50,906 nucleotides of DNA from contig JAUXMZ010000070.1 in the NCBI GenBank assembly GCA_030683105.1, positions 1-50,906 on the forward strand. Direction: 5' to 3'. Below the pieces are notes generated by a model. The model did not search any database and was not told the origin of the DNA. It saw only the letters and a list, made by a program, of their open reading frames with translations. The translations under genes were made by a program, and so were the position numbers. The stretch comes from Burkholderiales bacterium. Its GTDB lineage: Bacteria; Pseudomonadota; Gammaproteobacteria; Burkholderiales; SG8-41. Positions 32,031-40,950 of the stretch are shown piece after piece (the first letter of the stretch is position 1; each line of letters begins with the position of its first letter).

Positions 32031-33065
32031 ATGATGCTCAGATTACTTCTCATTCTTGTCTTGATCGCGGCCGGGTTGGTGAGCGCCGCGGATCCGCTCG
32101 CGACCGCGGTTGTTTCCTATCGCGACGTGGACGAGGTCTACACGGCCGAGGGCAAGGTCGAGGCGGTGAAGCAGGCGACGGTCTCGGCGCAGATTTCTGG
32201 ACGCGTAGTCGAAGTGCGATTTGACGTTGGCGATGCCGTCAAAAAAGGCGAAGTCATCGTGCGCATCGACGAGCGCGAGGTCAGCGACGCGCTGGCAAGC
32301 AGCCAGGCGCAGATCGCGCAGGCGCAGGCCACGCTGCACAACGCCCGCGCGAATTACGAACGCACGCAGCAGCTGTTCAAGCAGAGCTTCGTAAGCCAGG
32401 CGGCGCTTGATCGTGCGACTTCCGAATTTCAGGCGGCGCAGGCGCAACTGCAGGCGGCCGTGGCGGTGGCGAGCCAGGCGGCCACCGTCAAGGGGTTTGC
32501 CACGGTCACCGCGCCGTTTAGTGGAATAGTTGCTGCGCGCCACGTCGAACTCGGTGAAACGGTGACGCCCGGCAAACCGCTGATGACCGGATTCGACCCC
32601 AGGGACATGCGGGTGGTGGCCGACGTGCCGCAGCTGAAGCTCTCGCAAATCAGGAAAAGCGTGCGTGCCGACATCGAGTTTCCCGCGCAGAATCTCAAGG
32701 TCAAGGCAGGGGCGATCACGGTGCTGCCGACAGCGGACCCGCAGACGCACACCACGCGCGTGCGCCTGGCGCTGATTGAATATGTCCAGGGCAGTTATCC
32801 CGGCATGTTCGCGCGCGTGTATTTCGTGCTCGGGCAGTCGCGCCGGCTGCTGATTCCGGCGGCAGCAGTGGTCAGGCGCAACGAAGTGACCGCTGTTTAT
32901 GTCGTTGGTGCCGGGGGCGCGATCGGCTTTCGGCAAGTGAGGCTGGGCCAGGATTTCAGCGCAGAAGGCATCGAGATGCTGGGCGGGCTGCAACCCGGCG
33001 ATAAGGTCGCGCTCGACCCGGTCAAAGCCGCCATCGCCTTAAAAGGCAGCGAGGGGCGGCGCTGA
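32031..33065 (+). CDS. RND-pump periplasmic adaptor
   Basis: A 344-residue membrane-fusion protein with a signal peptide (residues 1-19, LRLLLILVLIAAGLVSAADP). Lipoyl half-motifs are GRVVEVRFDVGDAVKKGEVI and TVTAPFSGIVAARHVELGET, flanking an alpha hairpin (about residues 85-150) rich in Gln and Ala. An in-frame ATG at 32034 is equally possible. The next gene, 20 bases on, encodes the RND permease; together they need a TolC-type channel, not seen here. Substrate unknown. Confidence 0.92.
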   Translation: MMLRLLLILVLIAAGLVSAADPLATAVVSYRDVDEVYTAEGKVEAVKQATVSAQISGRVVEVRFDVGDAVKKGEVIVRIDEREVSDALASSQAQIAQAQATLHNARANYERTQQLFKQSFVSQAALDRATSEFQAAQAQLQAAVAVASQAATVKGFATVTAPFSGIVAARHVELGETVTPGKPLMTGFDPRDMRVVADVPQLKLSQIRKSVRADIEFPAQNLKVKAGAITVLPTADPQTHTTRVRLALIEYVQGSYPGMFARVYFVLGQSRRLLIPAAAVVRRNEVTAVYVVGAGGAIGFRQVRLGQDFSAEGIEMLGGLQPGDKVALDPVKAAIALKGSEGRR

Positions 33066-33085
33066 GCGGCGCAGTCTCGCGGATC

Positions 33086-36000
33086 ATGGGCATCTCAGGG
33101 CGCATCACCCGGATTTTTCTCGAGTCTCAACTCACGCCGCTGATTGCGCTGGTGTCGGTACTGCTTGGTCTCTTCGCGGTGATGGTGACGCCGCGCGAGG
33201 AGGAGCCCCAGATCAACGTCACCATGGCGAACGTGTTCATTCCGTTTCCGGGCGCATCGGCACGCGATGTCGAGGCGCTGGTGGCTACTCCGGCCGAGCA
33301 GGTGGTGGCGCAGATTTCCGGCATCGAGCATGTTTACTCGGTGTCCAGGCCGGGGCTCGCGGTCCTGACGGTGCAGTACAAGGTGGGAGAGGACCGGATC
33401 CAGGCGCTGGTGCGGCTCTACGACACGCTGTTTGCCAACCGCGACTGGGTGCCGCCGGAACTGGGCGTGGGGGAATTCATAGTCAAGCCGGTCGGCATCG
33501 ACGATGTACCTATCGTGGCCTTGACGCTGTGGACCGCGGATACGCAGCGCGGCGCATACGAATTGAAACAGGTTGCCAATGCCGCCGAGGTCGAGATAAA
33601 GCGTGTCGCAGGCGCGCGCACCGTGACCACGATAGGCGGTGCTGCGCGCGTGGTGCGTGTCTTGCTCGATATCGACCGACTCAATGCTTACAAGATCACC
33701 GCTGGCGATATCCGCGGCGCGTTGCTTGCGGCCAATGTCGCGCTGCCCTCCGGCAAACTCATACGCGACAATCGCGAGATCGTGGTGGAAACCGGCCGCT
33801 TTCTCGGCTCGGCGGAAGAGGTCGCGGGGCTGATCGTCGGGCGCGCCGACGGGCGGCCGGTCAGGCTGGCGGATGTCGCCCGCATCGAGGATGGCCCGGA
33901 GCAGCCGCGCCATTATGTCTGGTATGGCCACGGCGCGGCCGCGGACAAGGCCGGGCCCGGCGGCGAGTTTCCCGCGGTTACGATCGCTGTGACGAAAAAA
34001 CCCGGAGAGAACGCAGTGGATGTCGCCGACGGGGTGCTCGCGCGTATCGGGGAACTGAAAGGCACCGTGATTCCGGAGGGTGTGAACGTGGCCCTTTCCC
34101 GCAACTACGGCGAGACCGCGAATGACAAGGCTCAGAAACTGATCCAGAAGCTCATTTTCGTCACCTTGTCAGTCATTGCACTGGTGTGGGCGGCGCTCGG
34201 CCGGCGCGAAGCGGTGATCGTGGGCCTGGCGGTGATATTCACGCTGGCGGCAACACTGTTCGCGTCCTGGGCCTGGGGTTTCACGCTGAACCGCGTGTCA
34301 TTGTTTGCGCTCATTTTCTCGATCGGCATCCTGGTCGATGATGCAATCGTGGTGGTGGAAAACATTCACCGTCACCGGGAATTGTCGGACGCACCGCTTG
34401 CTGACCTGATACCCCAGGCGGTGGACGAGGTCGGCGGTCCGACCATCCTTGCCACATTCACGGTAATTGCGGCGCTGTTGCCAATGGCGTTCGTCTCGGG
34501 GTTGATGGGGCCGTATATGAGTCCGATCCCGATCAATGCCAGCATCGGCATGCTGATTTCCCTGGCGGTGGCGTTTGTCATTACGCCGTGGCTGGCAGTG
34601 AAACTGCAAGGCAAGGTGCCCGTGGCGCATCATGGCGATGAATCCGGCGGTCGTCTGCTGCGCGTGTTCGAAACCGTGCTCAAGCCGTTTCTGAGTGGCG
34701 CAGCCGGCAAGCCAAAACGCCGGCTGCTGTGGATCGGCATACTGGCGGCCATTGCATGTTCGGTTTCACTTGCAGGGTTCAAACTGGTGGTGCTCAAGAT
34801 GCTGCCGTTCGACAACAAGTCTGAATTCCAGATTGTCGTCGATATGCCGGCCGGAACCGGGCTCGAGGAAACCGCGCGCGTCCTGCGTGAGATCGGCGCC
34901 TATGTGGCGACCATACCGGAAGTGACCGATTACCAGGCCTATGCCGGGACCGCGGCGCCGATAAATTTCAACGGACTGGTGCGCCAGTATTATCTGCGCC
35001 ATGGCCATGAGATCGGCGACATCCAGGTCAATCTGCTCGACAAGCACCAGCGCAGCCGGGAAAGCCATGCCATCGCCAGTGCAGCCCGCCCCGGGATCGA
35101 GCGCATCGCGCGGCTAGCAAATGCACGCGTCAAGGTGGTCGAGGTGCCGCCGGGGCCGCCGGTGATGGCGCCTATCGTCGCCGAGATCTACGGTCCCGAC
35201 TATGCTGGCCAGATTGCCGTCGCCCGGCATATACGCGGCGTGTTCGCCGCAACGGCGGACATCGTCGATATCGACGACAGCAGTGAAGCCGATGCTGAAA
35301 AGATAGTGTTGCAGGTGGATCGCAGCAAGGCGGCGCTGATGGGCGTGGCACAACGTGAGATCGTCGCCACGGTGCGCATGGCGCTCGGAGGGGACAACGT
35401 GACGCCGCTGCATACCGGCACTGCCAAGTTCGAAGTGCCGGTGCAGATTGGCGTGCCGCCCGAAGAGCAGTCAGGTATCGAAAGGGTGTTGCAGCTTGCG
35501 GTGCGCTCGGATTCGGGCGCATTGATTCCGTTATCGGAACTGGTGCGACCGGTATCGACGTTGCGCGATCAAACCATCTATCACAAGAACCTGCTGCCGG
35601 TGGTCTACGTCACCGGCGACATGGCGGGCAGCCTCGACAGCCCTTTGTACGGAATGTTCGCGATGCGCGGCAAGACTGCGGACGTTGTGCTGGAGCAGGG
35701 CAGCAGGCTGGGCGAATATTTCATCAGCCAACCGTCCGACCGGTACGCCGGTTACAGCCTGAAGTGGGACGGCGAATGGCAGGTCACCTACGAGACCTTC
35801 CGCGATATGGGCATTGCCTACGCCGTCGGCCTGATCCTGATCTACCTGCTGGTGGTGGCGCAATTCAAATCCTATCTGACGCCGCTCATCATCATGGCGC
35901 CGATACCGCTGACGGTGATCGGCGTGATGCCCGGCCATGCCCTGCTCGGGGCGCAGTACACCGCGACCTCGATGATAGGCATGATCGCACTGGCCGGGAT

Positions 36001-36292
36001 CATCGTGCGCAATTCCATCCTGCTGGTCGATTTCATCAATGTCGAGGTGGCGCAGGGCCGGGATTTCGAGAAAGCGATCGTCCGCGCCGGGGCAACCCGT
36101 GCCAAGCCGATCATCCTCACCGCGCTGGCGGCGATGTCAGGCGCGCTGTTCATACTCGACGACCCGATTTTCAACGGACTGGCGGTATCGCTTCTTTTCG
36201 GCATTTTCGTTTCAACCTTGTTGACCCTGGTCGTGATTCCGGTGCTCTACTACGCCGCCAACTGGAAGCGTTACCCGCCGCGGGCGGATTGA
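33086..36292 (+). CDS. RND-family efflux permease
   Basis: A 1068-residue inner-membrane proton-driven pump of the AcrB superfamily. There are 12 predicted membrane segments in two halves, with the proton-relay Asp pair in FSIGILVDDAIVVVENIHRH (segment 4) and the matching segment GMIALAGIIVRNSILLVDFI in the second half. FPGASARDVEALVATPAEQV and VPPELGVGEFIVKPVG are periplasmic porter-domain motifs. The sequence resembles the acriflavin-type multi-drug subgroup in which the second half carries IPLTVIGVMPGHALLGAQYT, rather than the heavy-metal CzcA type. Cotranscription with the adaptor is likely; no Fnr-type site is seen upstream. Confidence 0.94.
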   Translation: MGISGRITRIFLESQLTPLIALVSVLLGLFAVMVTPREEEPQINVTMANVFIPFPGASARDVEALVATPAEQVVAQISGIEHVYSVSRPGLAVLTVQYKVGEDRIQALVRLYDTLFANRDWVPPELGVGEFIVKPVGIDDVPIVALTLWTADTQRGAYELKQVANAAEVEIKRVAGARTVTTIGGAARVVRVLLDIDRLNAYKITAGDIRGALLAANVALPSGKLIRDNREIVVETGRFLGSAEEVAGLIVGRADGRPVRLADVARIEDGPEQPRHYVWYGHGAAADKAGPGGEFPAVTIAVTKKPGENAVDVADGVLARIGELKGTVIPEGVNVALSRNYGETANDKAQKLIQKLIFVTLSVIALVWAALGRREAVIVGLAVIFTLAATLFASWAWGFTLNRVSLFALIFSIGILVDDAIVVVENIHRHRELSDAPLADLIPQAVDEVGGPTILATFTVIAALLPMAFVSGLMGPYMSPIPINASIGMLISLAVAFVITPWLAVKLQGKVPVAHHGDESGGRLLRVFETVLKPFLSGAAGKPKRRLLWIGILAAIACSVSLAGFKLVVLKMLPFDNKSEFQIVVDMPAGTGLEETARVLREIGAYVATIPEVTDYQAYAGTAAPINFNGLVRQYYLRHGHEIGDIQVNLLDKHQRSRESHAIASAARPGIERIARLANARVKVVEVPPGPPVMAPIVAEIYGPDYAGQIAVARHIRGVFAATADIVDIDDSSEADAEKIVLQVDRSKAALMGVAQREIVATVRMALGGDNVTPLHTGTAKFEVPVQIGVPPEEQSGIERVLQLAVRSDSGALIPLSELVRPVSTLRDQTIYHKNLLPVVYVTGDMAGSLDSPLYGMFAMRGKTADVVLEQGSRLGEYFISQPSDRYAGYSLKWDGEWQVTYETFRDMGIAYAVGLILIYLLVVAQFKSYLTPLIIMAPIPLTVIGVMPGHALLGAQYTATSMIGMIALAGIIVRNSILLVDFINVEVAQGRDFEKAIVRAGATRAKPIILTALAAMSGALFILDDPIFNGLAVSLLFGIFVSTLLTLVVIPVLYYAANWKRYPPRAD

Positions 36293-36352
36293 CTCGCAGT
36301 CGGTGGATGGACCGGCCGCTAGGAGCGCATATCAAAAAGACTAAGACCGATG

Positions 36353-36417
36353 TAACCGCCGATGAATTCACTTTAATACCCGCTTGACGGGTATTAAAGT
36401 GAATTCATCGGCGGTTA
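36353..36417. repeat. Perfect 30-base-arm palindrome
   Basis: Arms 36353-36382 and 36388-36417 are exact reverse complements around a CTTGA loop. The centre, AATACCCGCTTGACGGGTA (36375-36393), is identical to 980-998 inside the narH-narJ repeat. It lies between the RND pump and the NarI-like gene, 61 bases after one and 54 before the other. The stem is too long and AT-rich outside the core for a typical terminator, and no T-run follows immediately, so a mobile repeat unit is more likely. Confidence 0.85.
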
Positions 36418-36470
36418 ATTCTTTTGATTTTGTTGTTTGCTTTTAGAAACACAAAATAGGAGCGCATAGG

Positions 36471-37148
36471 ATGGATCTGCTCGAATTCGCGCGCGGGCCT
36501 GCGCTATGGTTGTCACTGGCCATTCTGTTTCTCGGAAGTGCGTGGCGGGTAATCGGTATTTTCCGCCTGAAATCCAAAGCTGATTTTTCCGAGCCGCGGA
36601 GCATGCGGCTGATGTCCGGCGCCATGGGCGCGATCATCGGGCACATGATTCCGAGGAAAGAATTCCGCGATACCGAGAAAATCGGTACCTTTATCGCTTA
36701 TTTTTATCACATCGGGCTGGCCATCACCGTGTTCGGTTTCCTGCCGCATATCTATTTCATCGAGCGGCTGACGGGCATTTCGTGGCCCGCATTGCCCGCT
36801 CCGGTGGTGTATGTGGCGGTTGCGGTCACCTTCGTGGCCATGATCCTGATCCTGATGGAACGCCTGACCGACGGTGTGCTGCGGCTGCTGTCGAATTTCG
36901 ATGACTATTTCAGCTGGTTCGTCACGTTCCTGCCGCTGGTGACCGGCATGATGGTGATCAACCATCCCTTCCCCGCGGGCGCTGCTCCAGTGCCGCCACT
37001 GGAACCGACGCTGCTCGCGATACATCTGTTGAGCGTGGAACTGCTGTTCATCTGGTTGCCGTTCGGCAAGCTGAGTCACGCCTTCCTGGTATTTATTTCG
37101 CGCGGGGTCACCGGCGCCACTTTCGCCCGCAAAGGAGCCGCCTCATGA
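36471..37148 (+). CDS. NarI/DsrM-like membrane cytochrome b subunit
   Basis: A 225-residue membrane protein with about six segments, related to the gamma subunit of nitrate reductase and to DsrM/TmcC/HdrE. Candidate heme ligands are His in FIAYFYHIGLAITVFGFLPH (two) and in LLAIHLLSVELLFIWLPFGK and LSHAFLVF. It overlaps the next gene by four bases (ATGA). The pair forms a quinone-linked module in which this subunit exchanges electrons with the membrane quinone pool. TAGGAG stands before the ATG at 36471. The soluble partner is not identified. Confidence 0.83.
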   Translation: MDLLEFARGPALWLSLAILFLGSAWRVIGIFRLKSKADFSEPRSMRLMSGAMGAIIGHMIPRKEFRDTEKIGTFIAYFYHIGLAITVFGFLPHIYFIERLTGISWPALPAPVVYVAVAVTFVAMILILMERLTDGVLRLLSNFDDYFSWFVTFLPLVTGMMVINHPFPAGAAPVPPLEPTLLAIHLLSVELLFIWLPFGKLSHAFLVFISRGVTGATFARKGAAS

Positions 37149-38512
37149 GCGACATCAACACGGTTCATCCCATAGACACGGAATCTGCGCGCTTCTCGGT
37201 CAAAAAGCCCGAAGTGTGTTTTGACAAGCAGGGCGATCTTGCCGATGCCGAGCGCGTCGCCATCGCCATGAAAAGCTTTACCCGGGATTTCACTTCGGCG
37301 ACCGCCGCTTATATGGAGTCGTGCATCCATTGCGGGCAGTGTGCGGAAGCCTGCCATTTTTATGTTGCGACCCGCGATCCCAAGTACACGCCGATCTGGA
37401 AGCTCGAACCGTTCAAGCAGGCCTACAAGCGCGAAGCCGGGCCGTTTGCCTGGCTGTATCGCGCGCTCAACCTCAAGCACGAGGTCACTGTAAAGCAACT
37501 CGAGCAGTGGCAGGAACTGCTGTTCGATTCGTGCACGATGTGCGGGCGCTGCACCATGATCTGCCCTATGGGCATAGACATTGCCGGGCTGGTCGGTCTG
37601 GCGCGCCATGGCATGCATGAGGCCGGGCTGGTGCCGCATGAGCTGTGGGCGGTGGCGGAGCGCGCCGAGCGCGAAGGCAGCCCGCTCGGGGCCACCCCGA
37701 AAGTGCTCAAGGAGCGCATTGAATGGCTGGCGGACGACTACAGCGTCGAGATTCCGCTTGACCGCGACAAAGCCGATGTACTGGTCACGCTGTCCTCGAT
37801 CGAGATCATGAAGTATCCGCAGTCCATCGTGGCCATGGCGAAGATCTTCAATCATCTCGGCGCCTCCTGGACCATACGCAGCGACGGCTTTGAAGCGACC
37901 AACTTCGGCATGCTTTCCGGCAACGTGCAGTGGCAGCGCCACACGAGCATGAAAATCATCGAAGCGGCGATTGCCTGCGGCGCCAGGACGCTGGTGTTGC
38001 CGGAGTGCGGCCATGCTTATGGCGCACTGCGCTGGCAGGGCGCCAACCTCTACGGCAAGCCGCTGCCGTTCAAGGTGCTGCATATCTCCGAGTTTCTGGC
38101 CGAGGCCGTGCGCAGCAATCAAATAAAACTTAAAAAATTAGAAAAAACAATGACTTATCACGATCCATGCCAGGTGTCGCGCCGCGGCGGGGCGACCACC
38201 GCCGCGCGTGAAGTCATACGCGCGCTGGGAGTCGAGTTGCGTGAAATGGAATCCACCGGTGACATGAACTGGTGCTGCGGCGGCGGGGGTGGTGTGGTCG
38301 CCATTCATCGCGCCGATGATCTGCGGCACAAGGCGTTCGAGATCAAGATCAGGCAAATCGACGACACCGGGGCGGAACTACTGACCAGCAGTTGCGCGAA
38401 TTGCCGGCAGACCTTCGACGACGGGCAGGCCCATTTCAAATGGGACAAAACTATGAACAGCCTGCTGGAAACGGTTGCAGACCAGCTCGATACCAGGCCC
38501 TCAGGGACTTGA
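37145..38512 (+). CDS. HdrD/DsrK-like iron-sulfur protein
   Basis: A 455-residue cytoplasmic protein with two [4Fe-4S] ferredoxin motifs, Cys60-x2-Cys63-x2-Cys66-x3-Cys70 (SCIHCGQCAEACHF) and Cys130-x2-Cys133-x2-Cys136-x3-Cys140 (SCTMCGRCTMICPM). The C-terminal half is a Cys-rich CCG-type domain of heterodisulfide-reductase relatives: TMTYHDPCQVSRRGG, MNWCCGGGGGVVAIH and SCANCRQTFDDGQ. The first CCG repeat is reduced to LPECGHAYGA. This matches DsrK, TmcB and HdrD, in which the domain reduces a disulfide or passes electrons to a thiol partner. Physiological substrate unknown; thioredoxin 2 is encoded just downstream. Confidence 0.88.
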   Translation: MSDINTVHPIDTESARFSVKKPEVCFDKQGDLADAERVAIAMKSFTRDFTSATAAYMESCIHCGQCAEACHFYVATRDPKYTPIWKLEPFKQAYKREAGPFAWLYRALNLKHEVTVKQLEQWQELLFDSCTMCGRCTMICPMGIDIAGLVGLARHGMHEAGLVPHELWAVAERAEREGSPLGATPKVLKERIEWLADDYSVEIPLDRDKADVLVTLSSIEIMKYPQSIVAMAKIFNHLGASWTIRSDGFEATNFGMLSGNVQWQRHTSMKIIEAAIACGARTLVLPECGHAYGALRWQGANLYGKPLPFKVLHISEFLAEAVRSNQIKLKKLEKTMTYHDPCQVSRRGGATTAAREVIRALGVELREMESTGDMNWCCGGGGGVVAIHRADDLRHKAFEIKIRQIDDTGAELLTSSCANCRQTFDDGQAHFKWDKTMNSLLETVADQLDTRPSGT

Positions 38513-38570
38513 TATTCACGCTTAAGGCGCCATCTCGATATTGTTAACCACACATCTTCGGAGTGATGTC

Positions 38571-38780
38571 ATGACTACTGAACGCATGGTCCGTATTTTC
38601 GCAGGCGCCTTCGTGCTGGTGTCGCTGCTGCTCGGCGCGCCGGCCAGCCCCTTATATCTGAGTGCGCACTGGCTGTGGCTGACGGCTTTCGTCGGCGCCA
38701 ATCTGTTCCAGAGCGGCTTCACCCGCTTTTGTCCGCTGGAAACCATATTGAAGAAGGCGGGCGTCAAAGCGTCCGCATGA
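38571..38780 (+). CDS. DUF2892-type small inner-membrane protein
   Basis: A 69-residue protein: MTTERMVRIFAGAFVLVSLL, then LGAPASPLYLSAHWLWLTAF and VGANLFQSGFTRFCPLETIL. Two membrane segments and the NLFQSGFTRFCP motif with a single Cys are typical of the DUF2892/YgaP membrane-anchor family, often linked to rhodanese or thioredoxin functions. The start at 38571 has CGGAG upstream; an in-frame ATG at 38541 is less likely. The stop overlaps the trxC start by four bases, tying it to the thioredoxin gene. Confidence 0.85.
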   Translation: MTTERMVRIFAGAFVLVSLLLGAPASPLYLSAHWLWLTAFVGANLFQSGFTRFCPLETILKKAGVKASA

Positions 38781-39208
38781 GCGCGCCGCTGCGCATCGCC
38801 TGCCCGCAGTGCGATACGCTCAACCGTGTCCCTCAGGAACGCCTCACGCACGGGCCGCGCTGCGGCCAGTGCCGGCAGGCGCTGTTTGCCGCACATCCTG
38901 TGACGCTGACCGCGGCGAATTTTGAGCGGCAGATCGGTGGCGATATCCCGGTGCTGGTCGATTTCTGGGCGCCCTGGTGCGCGCCATGCCGGGCGATGGC
39001 GCCGGTGTTCGAGCAGGCTGCAGGGCAGTTGGAGCCACAGATGAGGCTTGCCAAGCTCGACACCGAAGCCGAGCCCGGGCTTGCTGCGCGTTTCGGCATC
39101 CGCAGCATTCCGACTCTGGCGGTGTTCAGGAACGGCTGTGAAATCGCGCGCCAGTCAGGTGCGATGGATTTGAGCAATCTGCTGAACTGGGCGCAGGCGC
39201 ATATCTGA
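38777..39208 (+). CDS. trxC: Thioredoxin 2 (zinc-ribbon thioredoxin)
   Basis: A 143-residue cytoplasmic oxidoreductase. The N-terminus carries the zinc ribbon that defines TrxC (IACPQCDTLNRVPQERL and GPRCGQCRQALF), followed by a thioredoxin fold with the redox motif WCAPC in VLVDFWAPWCAPCRAMAPVF; most TrxC proteins have WCGPC, so the Gly-to-Ala change could shift redox potential. IRSIPTLAVFRNG holds the conserved cis-proline. It overlaps the DUF2892 gene and follows the HdrD-like gene, so it is a candidate thiol partner for that complex, and it could also serve as reductant for class III ribonucleotide reductase. Confidence 0.94.
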   Translation: MSAPLRIACPQCDTLNRVPQERLTHGPRCGQCRQALFAAHPVTLTAANFERQIGGDIPVLVDFWAPWCAPCRAMAPVFEQAAGQLEPQMRLAKLDTEAEPGLAARFGIRSIPTLAVFRNGCEIARQSGAMDLSNLLNWAQAHI

Positions 39209-39220
39209 AAAAAGGGTTTG

Positions 39221-39248
39221 CTTCAGGCAGAACTTCATTCTGCCGAAG
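39221..39248 (+). terminator. Hairpin after trxC
   Basis: CTTCAGGCAGAA (39221-39232) pairs with TTCTGCCGAAG (39238-39248), an eleven-pair stem with one bulged A and a CTTCA loop, 12 bases after the stop. There is no T-run after it, so it may act as a 3' processing end or weak terminator. Confidence 0.45.
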
Positions 39249-39322
39249 CGCGAACACGCTTGCTGCGGCATTCAACAGCACCACTGCGGCGCATTAACAC
39301 CGCAGCGCTGGATTTTTCGGGT

Positions 39323-39622
39323 TCAGCGGCGGCCGATCAGTATGCCGATGATGATCCCGATGCCGGCGGATACGCCGATCGCGCCCCACGGATGGTCGTG
39401 CACGTAATCGTCGGTTTTTGTCGCCGCGACCTTCGCTTTTTCCAGGGCCAGCGTTTGCATTTCGGCCAGGCGGGGCCGCAGATCGGCTGCGGCGCGCTGC
39501 ACCCGGCTGCGCAATTCAGTGATTTTATCGCCGGTCTGGCTCGCGGTGGCCCGTGCCAGTTCTTCGACATCGGACATCAGGATCTGGAAGTCGGCTGCCA
39601 GTTTCTCGCGTGGTGCGTTCAT
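39323..39622 (-). CDS. DUF883-family (ElaB/YqjD-like) membrane-anchored protein
   Basis: A 99-residue protein with a long amphipathic helical region (residues 5-75) and a C-terminal Gly-rich membrane anchor, DHPWGAIGVSAGIGIIIGIL ending in GRR. This is the layout of ElaB/YqjD proteins, which bind ribosomes at the membrane in stationary-phase E. coli. AGGAG stands before the start on the minus strand, and an Fnr/Dnr-type site with TATGAT -10 lies upstream. Ribosome tethering would suit a growth-arrest role here, but that is inference. Confidence 0.88.
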   Translation of the reverse strand: MNAPREKLAADFQILMSDVEELARATASQTGDKITELRSRVQRAAADLRPRLAEMQTLALEKAKVAATKTDDYVHDHPWGAIGVSAGIGIIIGILIGRR

Positions 39623-39671
39623 GATGTGCTCCTGCGTGAAGGTTCGTACTTCGCTCTGCTGTTACACATTC

Positions 39672-39712
39672 ATCATACAAATTGCCGGGATCCGGGTACT
39701 GATTTGGATCAA
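39672..39712 (-). promoter_or_regulatory. Fnr/Dnr site and TATGAT -10 before the DUF883 gene
   Basis: Plus strand CTGAT-TTGG-ATCAA (39699-39712), 9 of 10 consensus bases; on the minus strand TATGAT (39677-39672) follows after 21 bases. Predicted start near 39664, leader about 42 bases. Confidence 0.72.
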
Positions 39713-39747
39713 GGGACCCGACCGTTTTTTTCCTGGCGCAGCAGTGC

Positions 39748-40950
39748 TCAGCGGGTCTTGACTCGCGCCCCGTCGCTCACTCGGTCGCCAGGGTAGACGA
39801 CGACGCGCTCCCCCGGCTGCAGGCCCGATTCCACCATTGCCTCGAACCCGCCGCGCCGGGCAATCTGCACCGCGCGTTTGCGCGCCACGCCGTCGGCGAC
39901 AGTGAAGACCCTCCAGTTGTCCGCCTCCCGGAACAGGGCGCTGGCCGGAACCTTGATCGCGTCGTCCTGGCCGAACACCACGATGCGGGCGTCGACCCGA
40001 TAGGCGTCCCCCATGGTTTGCCACTGGTTGCGCGGCGACACGATGTCGATCAGCACGTTGACGCGCTGCTCCTCGACGCCCAGCGCTGAAATCTTGGTGA
40101 AGCCGGAGGGCTCGATGCGGCGCACGCGGCCGGCGAGCGGTTTGGCGGCCCCGTAATCCACCAGGCGCACTGCCGCACCCTGCGGAATCTGCACCGCGTC
40201 GCTGGTCAGCACATCCACCACCACTTCCAGTTCCGCGGGCTCTCCCAGTTCGAGCAGCGGCGCGCCTATCGGCACCACGCCTTCGCTCTCCTGTGCCACG
40301 CGCAGTATGCGTCCAGCGACCGGCGAGCGGATTTCCCACTGTCTGATACCCGGCTTGCCGTTGCGCGCATCCCTGCGCACCTGGAGCAGTGCGGCTTTCG
40401 CCTGTTCGAACTGGTGCCCCGCGGCATCTTCCTCGAAGCGCGCGGCCTCGAGTTCGCGCGTGTTGAGGTTGACGGCAAGCTGTTCACGCTCGAGCTGGGT
40501 CGGGGAAACAAACCCTTTTTCCGCCAGTTTGCGGGTGCGTTCGAGGTCGGCTTGGCTTTGGCTGAGCGTGTTGCCGGCGCGTGCCACGGTGGTGCGCGCG
40601 CGCGCCAGACCGGCTTCCGCGGCGCCGACCCGCTCCTGCAGTTCGCGTTCGGTGCGCATATCGAGGAGCACGGGCACAGCGGGGGCAATGACTGCCAGCA
40701 GGTCGCCCTTTTCCACCGCGTCGCCCGCCTTGAGCCGGATGCGCTGCAGCGTTCCCATCAGCGGAGCGGACACCGTGTAGCGCTCGCGCACGCGGGTTTT
40801 GCCGTCCTCTTCTATGGTCTGCTCGAAGCGCCCGCGCCCGACTTCAGCGGTTTCCACCAGGACGGGGCGGGGCGCGAAGGCCCACACCAGGGCTGCCGCG
40901 ACTGCGGCGAGCCCTGCGATAATCATGATCCACTTTTTGCGTGTCATCAC
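39748..40950 (-). CDS. Periplasmic adaptor of ABC exporter (MacA/HlyD-like)
   Basis: A 400-residue membrane-fusion protein with an N-terminal anchor (residues 6-26, WIMIIAGLAAVAAALVWAFA). Lipoyl half-motifs are GTLQRIRLKAGDAVEKGDLL and IRSPVAGRILRVAQESEGVV, with a coiled-coil hairpin between (about residues 95-190). The start overlaps the permease stop (TGATG), making adaptor, permease and ATPase one unit. Compared with the exporter at 6154-9252, gene order is reversed (ATPase, permease, adaptor) and the permease is of a different, double-sized type, so this is an independent system. Confidence 0.9.
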   Translation of the reverse strand: MMTRKKWIMIIAGLAAVAAALVWAFAPRPVLVETAEVGRGRFEQTIEEDGKTRVRERYTVSAPLMGTLQRIRLKAGDAVEKGDLLAVIAPAVPVLLDMRTERELQERVGAAEAGLARARTTVARAGNTLSQSQADLERTRKLAEKGFVSPTQLEREQLAVNLNTRELEAARFEEDAAGHQFEQAKAALLQVRRDARNGKPGIRQWEIRSPVAGRILRVAQESEGVVPIGAPLLELGEPAELEVVVDVLTSDAVQIPQGAAVRLVDYGAAKPLAGRVRRIEPSGFTKISALGVEEQRVNVLIDIVSPRNQWQTMGDAYRVDARIVVFGQDDAIKVPASALFREADNWRVFTVADGVARKRAVQIARRGGFEAMVESGLQPGERVVVYPGDRVSDGARVKTR

